Shown: positions 22,616 to 34,432 of the stretch, one piece after another
How the letters are laid out: each line of letters begins with the position of its first letter
Position numbering within the stretch: position 1 is the first letter of the stretch
From: Pezicula radicicola
Lineage: Eukaryota > Ascomycota > Leotiomycetes > Helotiales > Dermateaceae
Length of the DNA stretch: 64,000 nucleotides
NCBI GenBank assembly: GCA_003008705.1
Contig: PDUO01000019.1
Location: 306,552 to 370,551 of the forward strand
Direction of reading: 5' to 3'
Translations under genes and position numbers: made by a program
Notes under the pieces: model-generated
Database searches by the model: none
Seen by the model: the letters and a program-made list of their open reading frames with translations, nothing else
Told to the model about the DNA's origin: nothing

Positions 22616-23065
22616 TCATTGACGTTCCAATCCTGCTCTACCAGACTCCCCAATGCCCTGCTGCCTACCCAAGTACTTTTGAACCAATGCCTTGAGGTTG
22701 GCTGTATGCTTATATTGAGGCGTCTGAGGAGTTGTCAGACCGGACCAACCATCGAGCTTCTCAATAGTAAGATAGAGAGGAAATTGTTCGTCCGCCCAGG
22801 TTGCAGTCGTACAGAATGGCAATAAGTTGCGGCCGCATTCATCCAACGCAGTGTAGCCATTCTACAGCCAAATTTTCAAGTCCGTTTAACCTGAAGCGAT
22901 TGACACACCTCTTTTGGTATTGGAATCATTGACTTCCCGCAGTACTTCGTACAATTTTGTTGCGATGGCATGTGTAAACGCGCTAGAATCTGTAGATGGA
23001 GGAGAATGACTAAAGACCTGGAAGAGACTGGCACGCTCTAAAAGGCTGACATACTGTCGGTGCAT
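22616..23065 (-). pseudogene. Broken or partial gene, unknown
   Basis: The minus strand reads from an ATG at 23065 with a fully coding-like stretch (YVSLLERASLFQVF then TKLYEVLREVNDSNTKRG) to a stop at about 22890. It continues in another frame (ALDECGRNLLPFCTTATWAD and LYLTIEKLDGW) to 22616. The gap between the frames contains a GTTAAA...TAG piece of about 30 bp, short for an intron. Below 22616 the frame shifts again. The composition is protein-like, but I recognise no family. It is either a short gene with unresolved splicing or a decayed one. Confidence 0.35.
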
Positions 23066-23628
23066 CCGAGGCTGTCTCAGTTAGATGGAGTAATAAGAGG
23101 AGTCGTGGTGACTAATAAAAAATACTAGTTAATAAGTAACATATGGAGGTACCGTGTATGAAAGCGAGGCGAGCCGCTGGCGCAGCTGGCGTCAAAGGGA
23201 TGGGTGGGTGTGTAAGATTTTGACTTGGTCGGTGGGATTCTTATTCTGACAGCATATAAAGGAAAGGGAAGAGCCAGAGTTCAAATAAAAGTCATGCTTC
23301 TGGTGTTTTCGGTTTTTTTTTTTGGTGTTTTTGGGGTTTTTCCTTTGAAGGACGTTTATGAAGGTGGAAAAAGATTATTTTGACAGAGGACCTCTTTTGG
23401 TATTCATTCTATCTGCATTCAGTCCGTCACGTGTAGATGATGCACCTTCCTCTTCCGTACTCACGATGAACAGTTTTTGTTTGTTATTTTTGGGTACTTC
23501 CTCCACTGTACGCGCATTATTCAACCTTTTGCATTTACAAAGGATCAGTGTTGCATTTTCATGCATTGTCATCATCATTACCTTATTCTCGTCTTGTATT
23601 GAACCGTAAACACTTTTCTCTCCGGACT

Positions 23629-24044
23629 TCAGATCTCAAAGTCATCAGTATGGCAATTCTTCTTCAATTCTTTACGTACGACAGCACAATTACCTTCCTC
23701 TTCAGCATCTTCCGCTTTGACAGAGAAGGGTGCCATAGCGCCAGCTACAGCGTTTCTGGCAGTCGCTCTTCATTAGCATCGTTAGCATACCAGCGCTTGC
23801 CATTATCATCACTAACTTCTGGGAATGAGGGACATTAGTTTGAGGGAATAAAGGAGTACATACAGCACTCGGCCTATTCCCAGATGTGCCTCCCATATTT
23901 TGACCGCTGAGATGACTGTCTGTCATATAACGGGTAAGTAGCGTTGTTGGATCAAGAGCCAGAGTTGATGACTGCATCGTACCATGCTTGAATCTCCCGT
24001 CTTCTTCTAGGCTCAAGGCTCCTCAAATTATGGAAGAGTAGTGC
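23629..24044 (-). pseudogene. Broken gene fragments, unknown
   Basis: On the minus strand three short coding-like pieces in different frames follow each other: RRRREIQAWYDAVINSGS near 23955-24010, DDNGKRWYANDANEERLP near 23755-23810, and GAMAPFSVKAEDAEEEG to FEI with a stop at 23629. A 35-bp piece with a GTATGC donor, GCTAAC and CCAG lies between the last two, but removing it gives a stop. No family is recognised. The upstream fragment 22616-23065 is on the same strand, and a single larger ancestor is possible. Confidence 0.3.
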
Positions 24045-25051
24045 TCAAAATGATCCCCAAATCATCATTGATAGGGCGTGGGCGTCGACAGGGCAGGAAT
24101 TAGGCCAGTTTTCCAATGATGATGACCTCGCTTCCATCTCTTCTTCGGGTAGGTGCTGTAATTGGAAGCACAGCTAAGGCTTCTAGCGTGCTGCAGGCCC
24201 TGCGGTTAAGCTTCGTGGCGCTGGGGAACCTCCACGAACAAGCTTCTCCCAAGCCGATGTATTCAGGGTCCCAGGATCCCAGGAGATCTTGGTCCTGATC
24301 TTAGAAGGGAAAGTGGAGAAGACTTTATAATTTTATTTGAGTTTTGGGGATCCTTTAAATCTACTACACTTGAACAGCGCTAGTCTCCAACTCTTCAACA
24401 CCTACAGCATTCTAGTTGTTCGTCACCCATAGTAAAAGGATACCCAGGCTATAATTCGCCCATGTAAGCTCACGTCAAAGCCGTTGGCGAAAGTGCGTTT
24501 GGAGGCGAAGCATGTCAGCCCTATGAATATCCCTCAATCGGTTGGCTGACAGTGATCTCCTTCCTGCAGCACTAAATTGCTAACAAGTAGGTCCATGCCA
24601 GAAGTAAATACCTATTCGTGCCTAGCTGGGATCCGCCGGAAAAGTGGCATAAGTAGCGCGTGTATTTTTGTTTGTGCTGAATTATGGTGAAATAAGTAAC
24701 AAGCGATAAGCATTTGCTACCGTTTTGCTGTACAAAAAGGTACACCCTCTACTTCGAGTATAGTGCTCTTATGTTGAAAGCTTTTCAACCAGTCAAGTCC
24801 ATTTCTACCATCCATGTCTCATCTTTCTTATCTCTATTCATCTGAGGCTCCTGCTTCCTTTTGTCTAGGGAGAGCAAAGAGGCAAGGGGGGGCTGGTGAT
24901 GGGCTATTTGGGATAAGTATTGCCATATGTCAATCCTTCTAAGAGGATTCTTGAGAATAAGTATATATGAGGTACCTTCTCCGTCTCGGCTGCGTTCTGC
25001 ATCTATTAGCTATTGCTCAGCATTCACTTTGTTCTCATCCTGTCAGTCACG
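24045..25051. other. Upstream region of the OPT gene
   Basis: No gene is supported. A TATA-like GTATATATGA lies at 24961-24970, 82 bp before the proposed start of the transporter. The preceding 900 bp has only scattered short frames. Confidence 0.5.
24961..24970 (+). promoter_or_regulatory. TATA-like box of the OPT gene
   Basis: GTATATATGA lies about 82 bp upstream of ATG 25052, a fitting distance for a core promoter. Confidence 0.4.
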
Positions 25052-27550
25052 ATGGAGAGACCCGGCTATGCCAGACAGGACACCGATGCTGTCCTCGCCA
25101 ACAAGAAGACTCATGGAGCGTCAACGGCTGTCGACCCCGCTCGGTCGCTCAACTCGAGCAACGAGAAGGTTGACGTCGGTGTGAACGCACCACCTATATA
25201 TCATTTTAATGACGACCATGAGCACCGAGGCGACATTGGTCACCTCGATACAGCTGAAGACATTGTAACCACAGTTATTCACGTCGAAGATGACCCCACA
25301 TTATCGCCCTGGACATTCCGCATGTTCTTCATTGGTATTCAAAACCTAGGTTCTGTCATCTTGCGTTGCATTCTAATTCGGATACAGGACTCGGTCTGTC
25401 AGCTTTCGGTTCAGTCCTACAAGAGATCTTCTACTTCAAGCCCCAGGTCATCTACGTTTCCGTCATGTTCTTGACTGTCCTCTCCTACGCTCTCGGCGAG
25501 TTCATGTCTCTCTTTATTCCAAGATGGGGACCTATCGGACGATTCCTCAAGCCTTTCCCATTTAACAGCAAGGAACACTCTGCCGCAGTCCTCATGGCTT
25601 CGGCCGCATCTGTCTCTGCTTTGTCCACCGAGACATTAGCTGTGCAGAAGCTCTTCTACGGAGGATACCCGAACCAAGCTGCTGGAGTTTTCATTACGTT
25701 GTCATCTCAACTCATCGGCTATGGTATTGCCGGTATGATGCGAGAGACTCTACTTTGGCCATCCAAGATGTTCTACCCTGCCAACCTTCCAGTATCTACT
25801 GTCTTAGAGACTCTGCACAGAGACAAGAACGAGACCAAGAAAAAGCTCAAGGTTTTCTGGATCATCTTCAGCGTTTTACTCGTTTGGGAGATTTTCCCGG
25901 AGGTACGTTTACATACGACACAAGATTATAAACATGACTAACGTTCTATAGTATATCTTCCCTCTCTTGATTGGTGTTTCGATCTTCTGTCTGGCCGATC
26001 AGAAAAACCTTATCTTCACCAATCTGTTCGGTGGAGCTCAGGGTAATGAAGGTCTTGGGTTTCTTTCCATCTCCTTCGACTGGAACTACATTGCAGGTTT
26101 CGGATCTCCTCTATGGATGCCGCTCCAGACGTTAGTCAACAGTTTCATTGGTTACATGGGTTGCACGATCATGTTTATGGGACTATACTATGCAAACGTC
26201 TGGAGATCTCAGGATTTCCCCTTCTTGTCCCAACTCCTCTTTGACACCGCCTCGAACTCCACCAACTTTGTCCAATATAACGTGTCTTTGATCTTCGACT
26301 CCAACTTCATCGTCAACCAGACTGCACTAGAGCACCAGGGAATTCCCTATTTGACCGGCAGCTACATTGGATATCTCATCACCTCCAATGCTGGTCTCAC
26401 GGCTACATTTGTGCACATGCTTCTTTGGAACTACGACGAGATCAAGCTCGGTTGGTCATTCCTCAACAAGGAAAATCTGAAGAAGATTTTCACTCCATCA
26501 ACCTACTTCTTCTGGAAGAAGACAGGGACTCGCAGCCCGGAAGAGAGACAAGCAATTCTTGACAACCCAACCATTGATCCTCACTACAAGGTTATGATTG
26601 ACTACGACGAGACCCCTGATTCTTGGTATTTTGTTGTATTCGCTTCAAGCTTCATCGTCGCCATGGTTTGCCTTTACGTTATGAAGTCTACACTTCCATG
26701 GTGGGGATTAATCCTCGGTATCATTATGTTGACAGTCTTTATGTTGTTCTTCGGAGCCCAATACGCCATCACTGGGTTTGGGTTTAACTTACAACCCATC
26801 TTCCAGATGTTGGCAGGTTACATGTTCCCAGGTCGACCTTTAGCCAACATGTACTTCACAACCTATACGTATAACGCCATCGGCCAGGGCTGGTATCTCC
26901 TCCGAGACCTCAAGCTAGCTCAACAAACGAAGCTCTCCCCAAAAGCAGCCTTCACCACCCAAGTCATTGGATGTGTTGTTGGTGCTTGTCTCAACTACGC
27001 GATGATGATCAGTATCGTCAAAGAACAAGCAGAGATCCTGATCTCTATTGAAGGAACCTCAATCTGGTCGGGTGCCAACATCCAACAATTCAATACCCTC
27101 GCCATCGCCTGGTCCATCGCCCCCAAGATGTTCTCCATTGGATCCCGCTATCAATGGGTGACAATTGCCTACCTCATTGGCTTCCTCGCTCCTCTCCCCT
27201 TCTACGCTCTCAGCAAGATCTTCCCACGCATGCGCATCTGGTCGTATCTCAATTCTTCCATCATCCTCTGGTATATGGGCTATCTCTTTGTCGGAATCAA
27301 CTCCTCGATCTCGTCCTACTATATCATAGGGGTATTTGGCCAGTACTACCTTCGAAAGTACCGTCCAAAATACTTCGTCAAGTGGAACTACCTTGTATCG
27401 GCTGCCATGGATGGAGGAACCCAAGTCATCATTTTCTTGTTGACTTTTGCTGTTTTTGGTGGATCTGGAACCAGTAGACCTTTTCCAACATGGGCTGGAA
27501 ATCATGTTGATAATGTGGACTATTGTGCTTATAACGCTGCAAATGGTTAA
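25052..27550 (+). CDS. Oligopeptide transporter (OPT family)
   Basis: The exons are 25052-25334, 25388-25902 and 25952-27550, giving 798 residues, the usual length for fungal OPT proteins. The N-terminus is hydrophilic and acidic (HVEDDPTLSPWTFRMFF) and leads into a series of hydrophobic helices. Diagnostic segments are GLGLSAFGSVLQEIFYFKPQ, PFPFNSKEH, AISWS-like LAIAWSIAPKMFS, and WYLLRDLKLAQQTKLSPKAAF, which replaces the DLKLGHYMKIPPR motif of the family. The C-terminus has YIIGVFGQYYLRK and DGGTQVIIFL. Family knowledge: proton-coupled import of small peptides or glutathione-type substrates at the plasma membrane. The exact substrate cannot be told. A downstream start is preferred over an in-frame ATG at 25013, because the acidic N-terminus is complete from 25052. 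The introns have GTATTC and GTACGT donors. No break is seen. Confidence 0.93.
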
Positions 27551-30500
27551 TGAACTGTACCTAGAGGAGACTAGATTTGATAGAGTCTTTGATGATGTAT
27601 TCCTACTATGATATGATAATACATATCCAGCGGAACTTCTAGTATACAATTTGCTAGCGACTTGTTCACTCTGTACCTATTAAGATATCAATTAGAGGCC
27701 GTAGTATATATATCTATATAAATATAAATCATATGCACAACTATATCACAATTCTCAAGACAATTCTAGTATATTTTAACAAGATATTATAGATATAGGA
27801 AAATTTAGTAACTTGGTATATAACTTAGTAAAGGGTACACCTCAGTAGTCTTTTTTTGTGTATTTATACAGCTCCGACTAATTACCTAAACTTACCTACA
27901 AGACAAGTTTTTGATTTTAACACTGGTTGGTAGTAACATTCTTAATCATTCAACTATACTAACTCCTTTCTACTTCTTTTTCGCTTATTTAATTAGGGAT
28001 AGATAGATACATAGCAAAATTTCAAATATACGAATATACAAAAATCATTATTAACAATCCATGATCGAATAACTGAAAAGAAAGAGTTGAAAGAAGGTAA
28101 AAAGTGTTTGGATTTGATTTGATTGAAAAGTGTTTTATTACTGGTGTAGTATTTGAAGGTAGTTCTTATTAGTTTAAATAATTGTATGGGATTTTTTGAA
28201 ATGAATTGATTGTTGTGAGTTTGATTGGTATGTGGAATGTGAGGTAGCTTTTTGTACAGTACCTACAAGAGATTGTATACTTATATGTTAGTATATTGCT
28301 TATTATGTTGGGGATATCTATTATTAGAGTATGTGATTTGAGGAGATAATAGGGTTGGGGTTTCTACTATTTGATTGGGGTTTGGATAGGTTGATTTGGT
28401 TTTTGGTGATGGGGTGGAGGGCTGGGCTTATACTTTTTGGGAGAGGGGCTGTATTCTTATAGGGAGTATTTTTATATTTGTTGTGAGGGTATTGTATGAT
28501 AGGGATTGGAAGAGTAAGTTGTAGTGGTTGGGGTTAAGGTTGGAATTGAGGGGGTTTGTTGGTTGGATTAAGGGAGATAGATGATGGTGGTGAGGATAGA
28601 AGAGGATAAGGACGACAAAGATAGTGAGGAGTGGAAGATGATGGTGCCGAGGCGGGTAGAAGAGCAAATTAGAAGCTTAGTTAGTAGAATTGTTCGTGTG
28701 ATTATTTGTTACTTCCATGAACAGACAGTCTTTTGCTTCTTAAGGTACCTAGAATCACCTAATAGCCCCTATTCTCCTTCTCGGTTAGGGCTCGCCTGTT
28801 AACTCCAAGCGATAACCCAACCCCACAAACCTCTCAGCACATTCCCCTCGAAAAGAAACCCTGCCATTACTTCGTACTGCCACAATAGTATTATCTCCCT
28901 TTAAAAAACTCAAGCAAAAAAAATATCACAAAAAAATTAAAAGTTTCAAGCTCCCTAACCGGTTCGAACGATTGACCTGAAGATAGAATTGCTGTGAGGA
29001 CACTGCAATCTTCCGCTCTACCCTGTTAACAGAGTTAGTATACGAGGTCTAATATATTCCAAATCAGTAGAGGATTTATGCTTACACTGAGCTAAAGGAG
29101 CTATTTGTGTTTGTTGTGTGTTGGTTTCAGATTTTCGTTATTTGAATTTGTGTTTGAGAGAAAGAGGAGAAGGAGGAAAGATGGGGGTGGGTTTAGTTTG
29201 GGTGAGGTGTCACAGGATGGGAAGATGCAAATGAGATGTTAGTTCTGGCTGGAGTAGGCTCGAAGTCCTTACTTCTTATATAGAGTTTAAAATATTTGTT
29301 ATACCTATTATAATTTTATAAAGGCTTTTGAAGACTTTATTTATGTTAATAATTTAAAATTGAAATACTGTATTCATTGCTTTGGTAAGGCATTGTTCTA
29401 AATGGCTACCTAGGTATCTACAATCTACTAAGATATAAGAGATAGACTTAAGTAACTTACTTGATTTAGATTAACTCACAGCACCTAGATGGATTATCTT
29501 TTTTATGTTGATAAAGCTCTCATTAAAAATAATCACTTACAAAGCAGTTTGTATGTCTACAAGTCCTGTGCCTCAAGCTAGACAACCCACAAAAGCTACT
29601 CACTATTGACAATTCTATGTTCGATCCTGTGTACATTTCTTTTTCTTTGAGTTACCGTCAGGTGGGCTTAGATATGCCTAACGGTTATTACTTTAGGTAA
29701 GAAATAGAATATAGTTCACAAGTTAAAGGAGTACCATAAATATTCATTCAAGGCTTTGTAGTTGATACCTGTTGGGATACCATACAATTCACCCAAAGAG
29801 ACTTAGTAGTCTCTTGATACCAATTATGTCTGGTGAAAGAGTGAGTTATTGGAGAGTTGAGAAGGAAAATAATAAAAACTCTATAAAAGTTTCAAGCTTC
29901 AAGATCAACCTATGTATAGCGCTTCATTTGCTTCAACAAAGCACTGATCCAGAAACTATAGAAATGTTACAGAGAAATAGAAGTATATGCCTGCTTTGAT
30001 TAAGAGATGTGGCACATGTAGTCGGCTCAGGTAGCGGATTCATAATTTTTGTGTTGACTGGCAAAGAGGAAGGAATTCTCCTGTTGGATCTCATGCCGCG
30101 AAGATCCTGGTTGTTAAAGAGAAAGAAACGTGGGTCAATGTTGTTGGCAACAATATGAAAGGTAAAGATCAATATACTTTAGGATTATCGGGCTTGCATA
30201 GAAGGGAGCTTAAAACACCAAGGAAAATTGCAATGTCCTTTTCTGAGCAATGTACCGAACATAAGTATACACATAGCAAAAGACTCGAGTAACGCCTCAA
30301 AAGCACACGGGTACCTACGTAATAGTTCAGGGGTGTAAATTTCTCAGTGATAGTGGGTAGAATGGCAGCAAAGGGCAATTAAAGCCTGTGGAAGGAAGAG
30401 TTATGAGTGCTTGGAAGAGGAAATTCGCTCATAACATCAGCCCTACTCTCTTGTTTTCTATGTTTGTCTAGTTCTGCACAACAGACCGGGTCATTCGTTC

Positions 30501-30852
30501 TTCCTCAGAATAAGATGCCTTCCTCGGCAGAGGTCTGGTCATTCTGTGGGTATTCGGATCCTTTCCATGCACTTGTTGTTCGCGCGTTGCAAGATGTTGG
30601 GAGTAGGCTGGGAATCTGTGCCCTTTTAAGATAACAGAAACCAGCTCAAGTAGCTCAAGTCTTTCGATTTACTGTCTTGCGAATCTGCGGCCTGTCTTTC
30701 AGCGCCTTGTCTTCCACGAAGAGTGCACAGAGAGTGCATACTCACCCAATAGAAGCAGATCTCAGTGATTGTTGAAATGGATGGTGATTATACCATTTCT
30801 AAGGCTCATGGCTCTCTTTTGACTCCAAGGCAATGCAGCCAGATATGATATC
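27551..30852. other. Long AT-rich intergenic stretch
   Basis: 3.3 kb, strongly AT-rich between 27650 and 28400 and again 29280-29800. Apart from the tRNA-like segment at 28950-29041, no gene, relic or inverted repeat was recognised. Short frames around 29772 and 30407 have no motifs. Confidence 0.5.
28950..29041 (-). tRNA. tRNA-Cys(GCA)-like sequence, probably degenerate
   Basis: On the minus strand a D-arm 3' half (GGGTAGAGC), base 26 G, a 5-bp anticodon stem GAAGA/TCTTC, a loop that would read TTGCAGA after removing an 18-nt intron, a variable loop AGGTC, and a T-arm AATCG-TTCGAAC-CGGTT are all in order. An oligo-T run follows the 3' end within 15 nt, as for a Pol III terminator. The 5' acceptor strand does not pair with the 3' strand AGGGAGC, and the D-loop is too long, so the 5' end seems lost or rearranged. 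It is most likely a t-RNA pseudogene. Confidence 0.42.
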
Positions 30853-31683
30853 CTAATCCCAATCATCATCGTCTTCCACATTCGCCTGCCTCGTGCTCCC
30901 CCTTATGCCACCCTTTTCTCTACTCTCTTCCTCCGCATCTTCCTTGTCTCTCCTCCTCTTTTGTACTCTCATATCATTATCCTTTAATGCCCCGATATCA
31001 ATCAGTAGCTCGTCAATCTCCTTCATGCTAACCCGGACTCCTCCTATCGTCATCAGCGTAACAATCTGCTTCACAATGTCGCCCTTGTTATAAATTAATA
31101 TCGTCGGACAGTTTTTGTCAGGATAACCTTCGATGGCCATATCTCCTTTAATTTCGCAGAACTTGATCTCTCCATATTCCCTTGCGGCCGTTCTCCATAA
31201 TTCCGTCAAAACTCTGCTCTCAACATTGGTGCCTAAACTGCTTGTGAGGTTTACCAACACTGGCCCATTCTTACTCGCCTCCGTGACCTCGCGGACAAAG
31301 TCTGGTTTGGAAATAGGATAAACGCTGCCGTGTAGTGATTTCTTGCTGAGGGATGCGAGTTCTTGTACACGCTGCTGCCGGTATTTCTCTAGGAAGGCAT
31401 CATCTTCAAGATCTTCTAGCTCGTCTAGCTCATCTAAATCCTTTCCTTCTAATCGATTCTCGTGCGCAAGTCGTCGACCTTCAAGAATGGCTTCTTCAAT
31501 CAGGGGCGTTGGGGATGGTGGTTTCTCGGGGATGATGCCTTTGCTGCGGAGGATGTCATTCCTAGACGCTGTTAGATGTTTTTCTTGGAGGTCAAATAGG
31601 GAAGGAAATCACCATTCTGTATCTGCGTTTGGATCATCTATTGGAACACTAATGCGCTCTTCCATAGGAGGAGGAGCTGCCAT
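30853..31683 (-). CDS. plp2: Phosducin-like protein 2 (thioredoxin-fold CCT co-chaperone)
   Basis: The exons are 31613-31683 and 30853-31561. The intron is 31562-31612, and the product is 259 residues, the size of yeast Plp2. The N-terminus contains TEWNDILRSKGIIPEK, the signature of the PLP2/PLP3 (PDCL3-type) group, followed by a helical region with DLDELDELEDD and EKYRQQRVQEL, then a thioredoxin-like domain (PVLVNLTSSLGTNVESRVL, FCEIKGDMAIEGYPDKNCPTILIYNKG). The catalytic CxxC of thioredoxins is absent, as in the family. The tail is acidic, ending DDDDWD. Family knowledge: cytosolic co-factor of the CCT chaperonin, needed for actin and tubulin folding. It is divergent from the ribosomal protein gene, with 322 bp between start codons. 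Confidence 0.93.
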
Positions 31684-32005
31684 CGTTGAGTGATGTTTCT
31701 GGACTGTCGACGTACCCCTCGTTCCCCTCCAGGTACGCAAACGAGGCGATAAGGTGTTTTGACTGATAAACATTTCAGGCTCGATTTTTGCCAACCTAAT
31801 CACGTGACTGACAAATTAGATTTCTCGCTTAAGTCGAGGTTCGCGCACTATGGCTCAATTTTGTTCCCCTCTCTTTCCGAATCTCGACGCTTTATCATCG
31901 ACAACGACTGACACTCGCTCTCTACGTCTAAAATACCACAACTAATCGACGAAAGACCCGTCAGTCACACCATATCGATACCAAACTCGATCGCAAATCG
32001 TCAAG
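31684..32005. promoter_or_regulatory. Divergent promoter shared by plp2 and rps27
   Basis: 322 bp separate the two start codons. The right half is pyrimidine-rich (CTCTCTTTCC, CTCGCTCTC), typical of fungal ribosomal protein promoters. No TATA box is seen. Confidence 0.5.
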
Positions 32006-32556
32006 ATGGTAAGGAATCCCCTTCACCCCTTCGAGAGACGGAACAGTGCCGGCGAAGGCAAAAAATTCCATTCTGGCACACGACACCTTTGCTACAACAC
32101 GACGAGAGATGGAAAAGACTTCGGAATGAGAGCAGAATCTGCGGCGATGAGACTGAAGACGATGGAGGCGCATTGAGAGCTTAGACGCTTTATTTTGGAT
32201 CTTGGAGGACAAACGCTAATATGGTGCTGCCTGTTTAGGTTCTCGCCGTCGACCTTCTCAACCCAACCCCAGCAGCTGAGGCTCGCAGACACAAGCTCAA
32301 GGTACGAATTCTAAATCATCTGGCATCCTGTACAAATCAATGAAAATGCGGTATCTGACTGTACACGCCACAGAACCTCGTTCCAGCCCCTAGATCCTTC
32401 TTCATGGATGTCAAGTGCCCTGGCTGCTTTACCATTACCACCGTCTTCTCCCACGCACAAACCGTCGTTATCTGCGCCGGCTGCTCAACTGTTCTCTGCC
32501 AACCAACAGGAGGCAAGGCACGTTTGACCGAGGGCTGCTCGTTCCGAAGAAAGTAG
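32006..32556 (+). CDS. rps27: 40S ribosomal protein eS27
   Basis: The exons are 32006-32008, 32239-32301 and 32374-32556. The product is 82 residues, exactly the usual fungal length. The first exon is only the ATG, and the first intron is 230 bp, a common arrangement in ribosomal protein genes. The sequence begins [20 protein letters not shown] and carries the C4 zinc finger C37-C40 and C56-C59 (CPGC, CAGC), ending CSFRRK. It is a structural component of the small ribosomal subunit. Splice phases agree (0 at both introns). No anomaly is seen. Confidence 0.96.
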
Positions 32557-33688
32557 ACATGTCGTCTCGCTACTTTCCTTCCTTCGTCTGCGATTTCGGG
32601 TTTACGTTCATGATTGAAGAGTTTTAGACGGCCTCTCTTCTCCTCGCAAAGCATACATTTGAGACGGATAGAAGATGGACTAGCCAAAATTCCTCAGTAC
32701 CAGCAAAAGGGCGTTTGGGATCCGGATATCTTGCATCAAATCAAATTTTCTTCTTTCGTTTAGGGTGGCGGATGATGTGTCTCGATATGCGCAAAACTGC
32801 ATAAGGTTGGCTGGAAATGGCTCTTCACATGAGTGTTTAGACGATCTACTGTAGTGGATCGATCGGGATACGAGGACGTGGGAAGCTTATTGAGGATTGC
32901 ATACCCGGCAGTAGTGGATATGGGATTTGTGCATTACTGAAAATAAGGGCTTGACCACAAACCACTGCCAAATGCTTTTGATGTGATGTGATGAACTTAT
33001 GAGATGATGCAGAAATCTTACGGTTGCTTCCCTGGTAACGAATTCTCCATGCCCAAAGTTATATTCTATTGCACTGTGTTTCTACATCTGTTCCCATTCG
33101 ATTGGTGGGTTCTAGATACCAATCATGACCCCTAGAATGCCGCTCTGTGATTAATGGCACCAGCAGGAGACGACTTCTTCAACCTCCAAGAAAAAGCAAT
33201 AGATGTCTAATAAGCTAACCAGAAGAAGGAAAGAACCTGAGACTACAGTGCTTTTGAACCTCAATTCCGGAGTAATTGGTCTGTGCCCCAGGAATATCTC
33301 CCAGAATGCGATGTTGCATATTCATTCCCAACTTTCTGCACCTGGCAAGCCTGTTTGCAAATTCACTCGACGCCAAATTTCGCGCAAATTTCGCGTTTTC
33401 CAAGTCCTCCGCCAACCCCCTCTTTGTCCTTCCAATATTCCACTTCCACGTCACTCCATCCAAGCTTTACCCCATAAACCACCCCGCCAGCTTCATAAAT
33501 CGATATCCCCTCATTCTTCAATCCACCTAACATCTTGCATAATTCGAAGCGATCTCTTTTAAGGCACAACCCCTCAACGCACGAGCACGCGGAGGCCACG
33601 TGCGCCTCTCCCCAAAGTAGGTCACTTGCGACAACAACCTCAATTGTACATACTTCTTCCCTCCTTTGAAATCTTCCCAAACAAAATA
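32557..33688. other. Intergenic between rps27 and the RNR inhibitor gene
   Basis: It contains the 3' region of rps27 and the upstream region of the next gene. Several overlapping frames near 33200-33740 on both strands are mutually incompatible and motif-free. Confidence 0.5.
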
Positions 33689-34432
33689 ATGTCCACCCAC
33701 CAAGCCAAAAAGCCCTATGCCGGCCCTGGCTCCGTTCACCAAGCCAGCATAACCAACTACTTCACACCCAGCTCCTCACACTCCGGCACACGCTCCCCCT
33801 CAAAAGATACCAACGCCCTCCCACCAAACGAACTTCCCTTCCATATCCAATCCAATCTCCTGTCCGTCGGCATGCGAATCCGGAAATCCGTACCCGAAGG
33901 CTACAAGACGGGGGATTCATGTGGTGCTTTCTCACTGTTCTCAGATCAAACTCCTGCTCCCACTACAAGGCATGGTATCGGACAACGAAGCTCGTCTACT
34001 CCTGCTCTGGGCCGTATGGCCGGTAGACCTAGGTCTGGAGCTAGGGAATTGACTCCTTTTTGTGGAATCATGAAGGTTGGTGGGATGGCACAGCAATCCT
34101 TTGGTGATGAGTATGAGGATGATGTCCCGTTCTTTAGCTCGCAGGAGAGTAATACTTCTTCTGTGGCTAGTTTTGGGGATGGAGGTGCTGCGGCGAATAA
34201 GCGCCGATTTTCTGAGGAGGAGGATGAGGAAGATGAGGAGGGTCCGGTGGAGATGCAGTTTGTGATGGGTCGGAGGGTTATTGCTGTTCCGAGACGGAAG
34301 AGGGCTGCTAAGGCGGGTGCTATGGGAAACCATGAGGGTCAGGAGAACCAACATGATGGGATGATGGATTTTGGGGAGGCGCCGTTTTTGGATTATGGGA
34401 TTTTGGGGGAGGTTGAAATGAGTGATGCTTGA
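33689..34432 (+). CDS. Ribonucleotide reductase inhibitor (Spd1/Dif1-type) with PIP box
   Basis: Intronless, 247 residues from ATG 33689. An in-frame upstream ATG at 33626 would add a hydrophobic tail unlike the family. Residues 61-74 read GMRIRKSVPEGYKT, the conserved core of fungal ribonucleotide reductase inhibitor and import-facilitator proteins. Residues 18-25, QASITNYF, match the PCNA-interacting box Q-x-x-h-x-x-a-a. The C-terminal half has an acidic Glu/Asp run (about 173-187), a motif VPRRKRAAK that could be a nuclear signal, and an acidic end. Family knowledge: these small disordered proteins bind the enzyme's subunits, control dNTP supply, and are destroyed in S phase or on DNA damage. 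Which subunit this one binds is not predictable. Confidence 0.85.
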   Translation: MSTHQAKKPYAGPGSVHQASITNYFTPSSSHSGTRSPSKDTNALPPNELPFHIQSNLLSVGMRIRKSVPEGYKTGDSCGAFSLFSDQTPAPTTRHGIGQRSSSTPALGRMAGRPRSGARELTPFCGIMKVGGMAQQSFGDEYEDDVPFFSSQESNTSSVASFGDGGAAANKRRFSEEEDEEDEEGPVEMQFVMGRRVIAVPRRKRAAKAGAMGNHEGQENQHDGMMDFGEAPFLDYGILGEVEMSDA

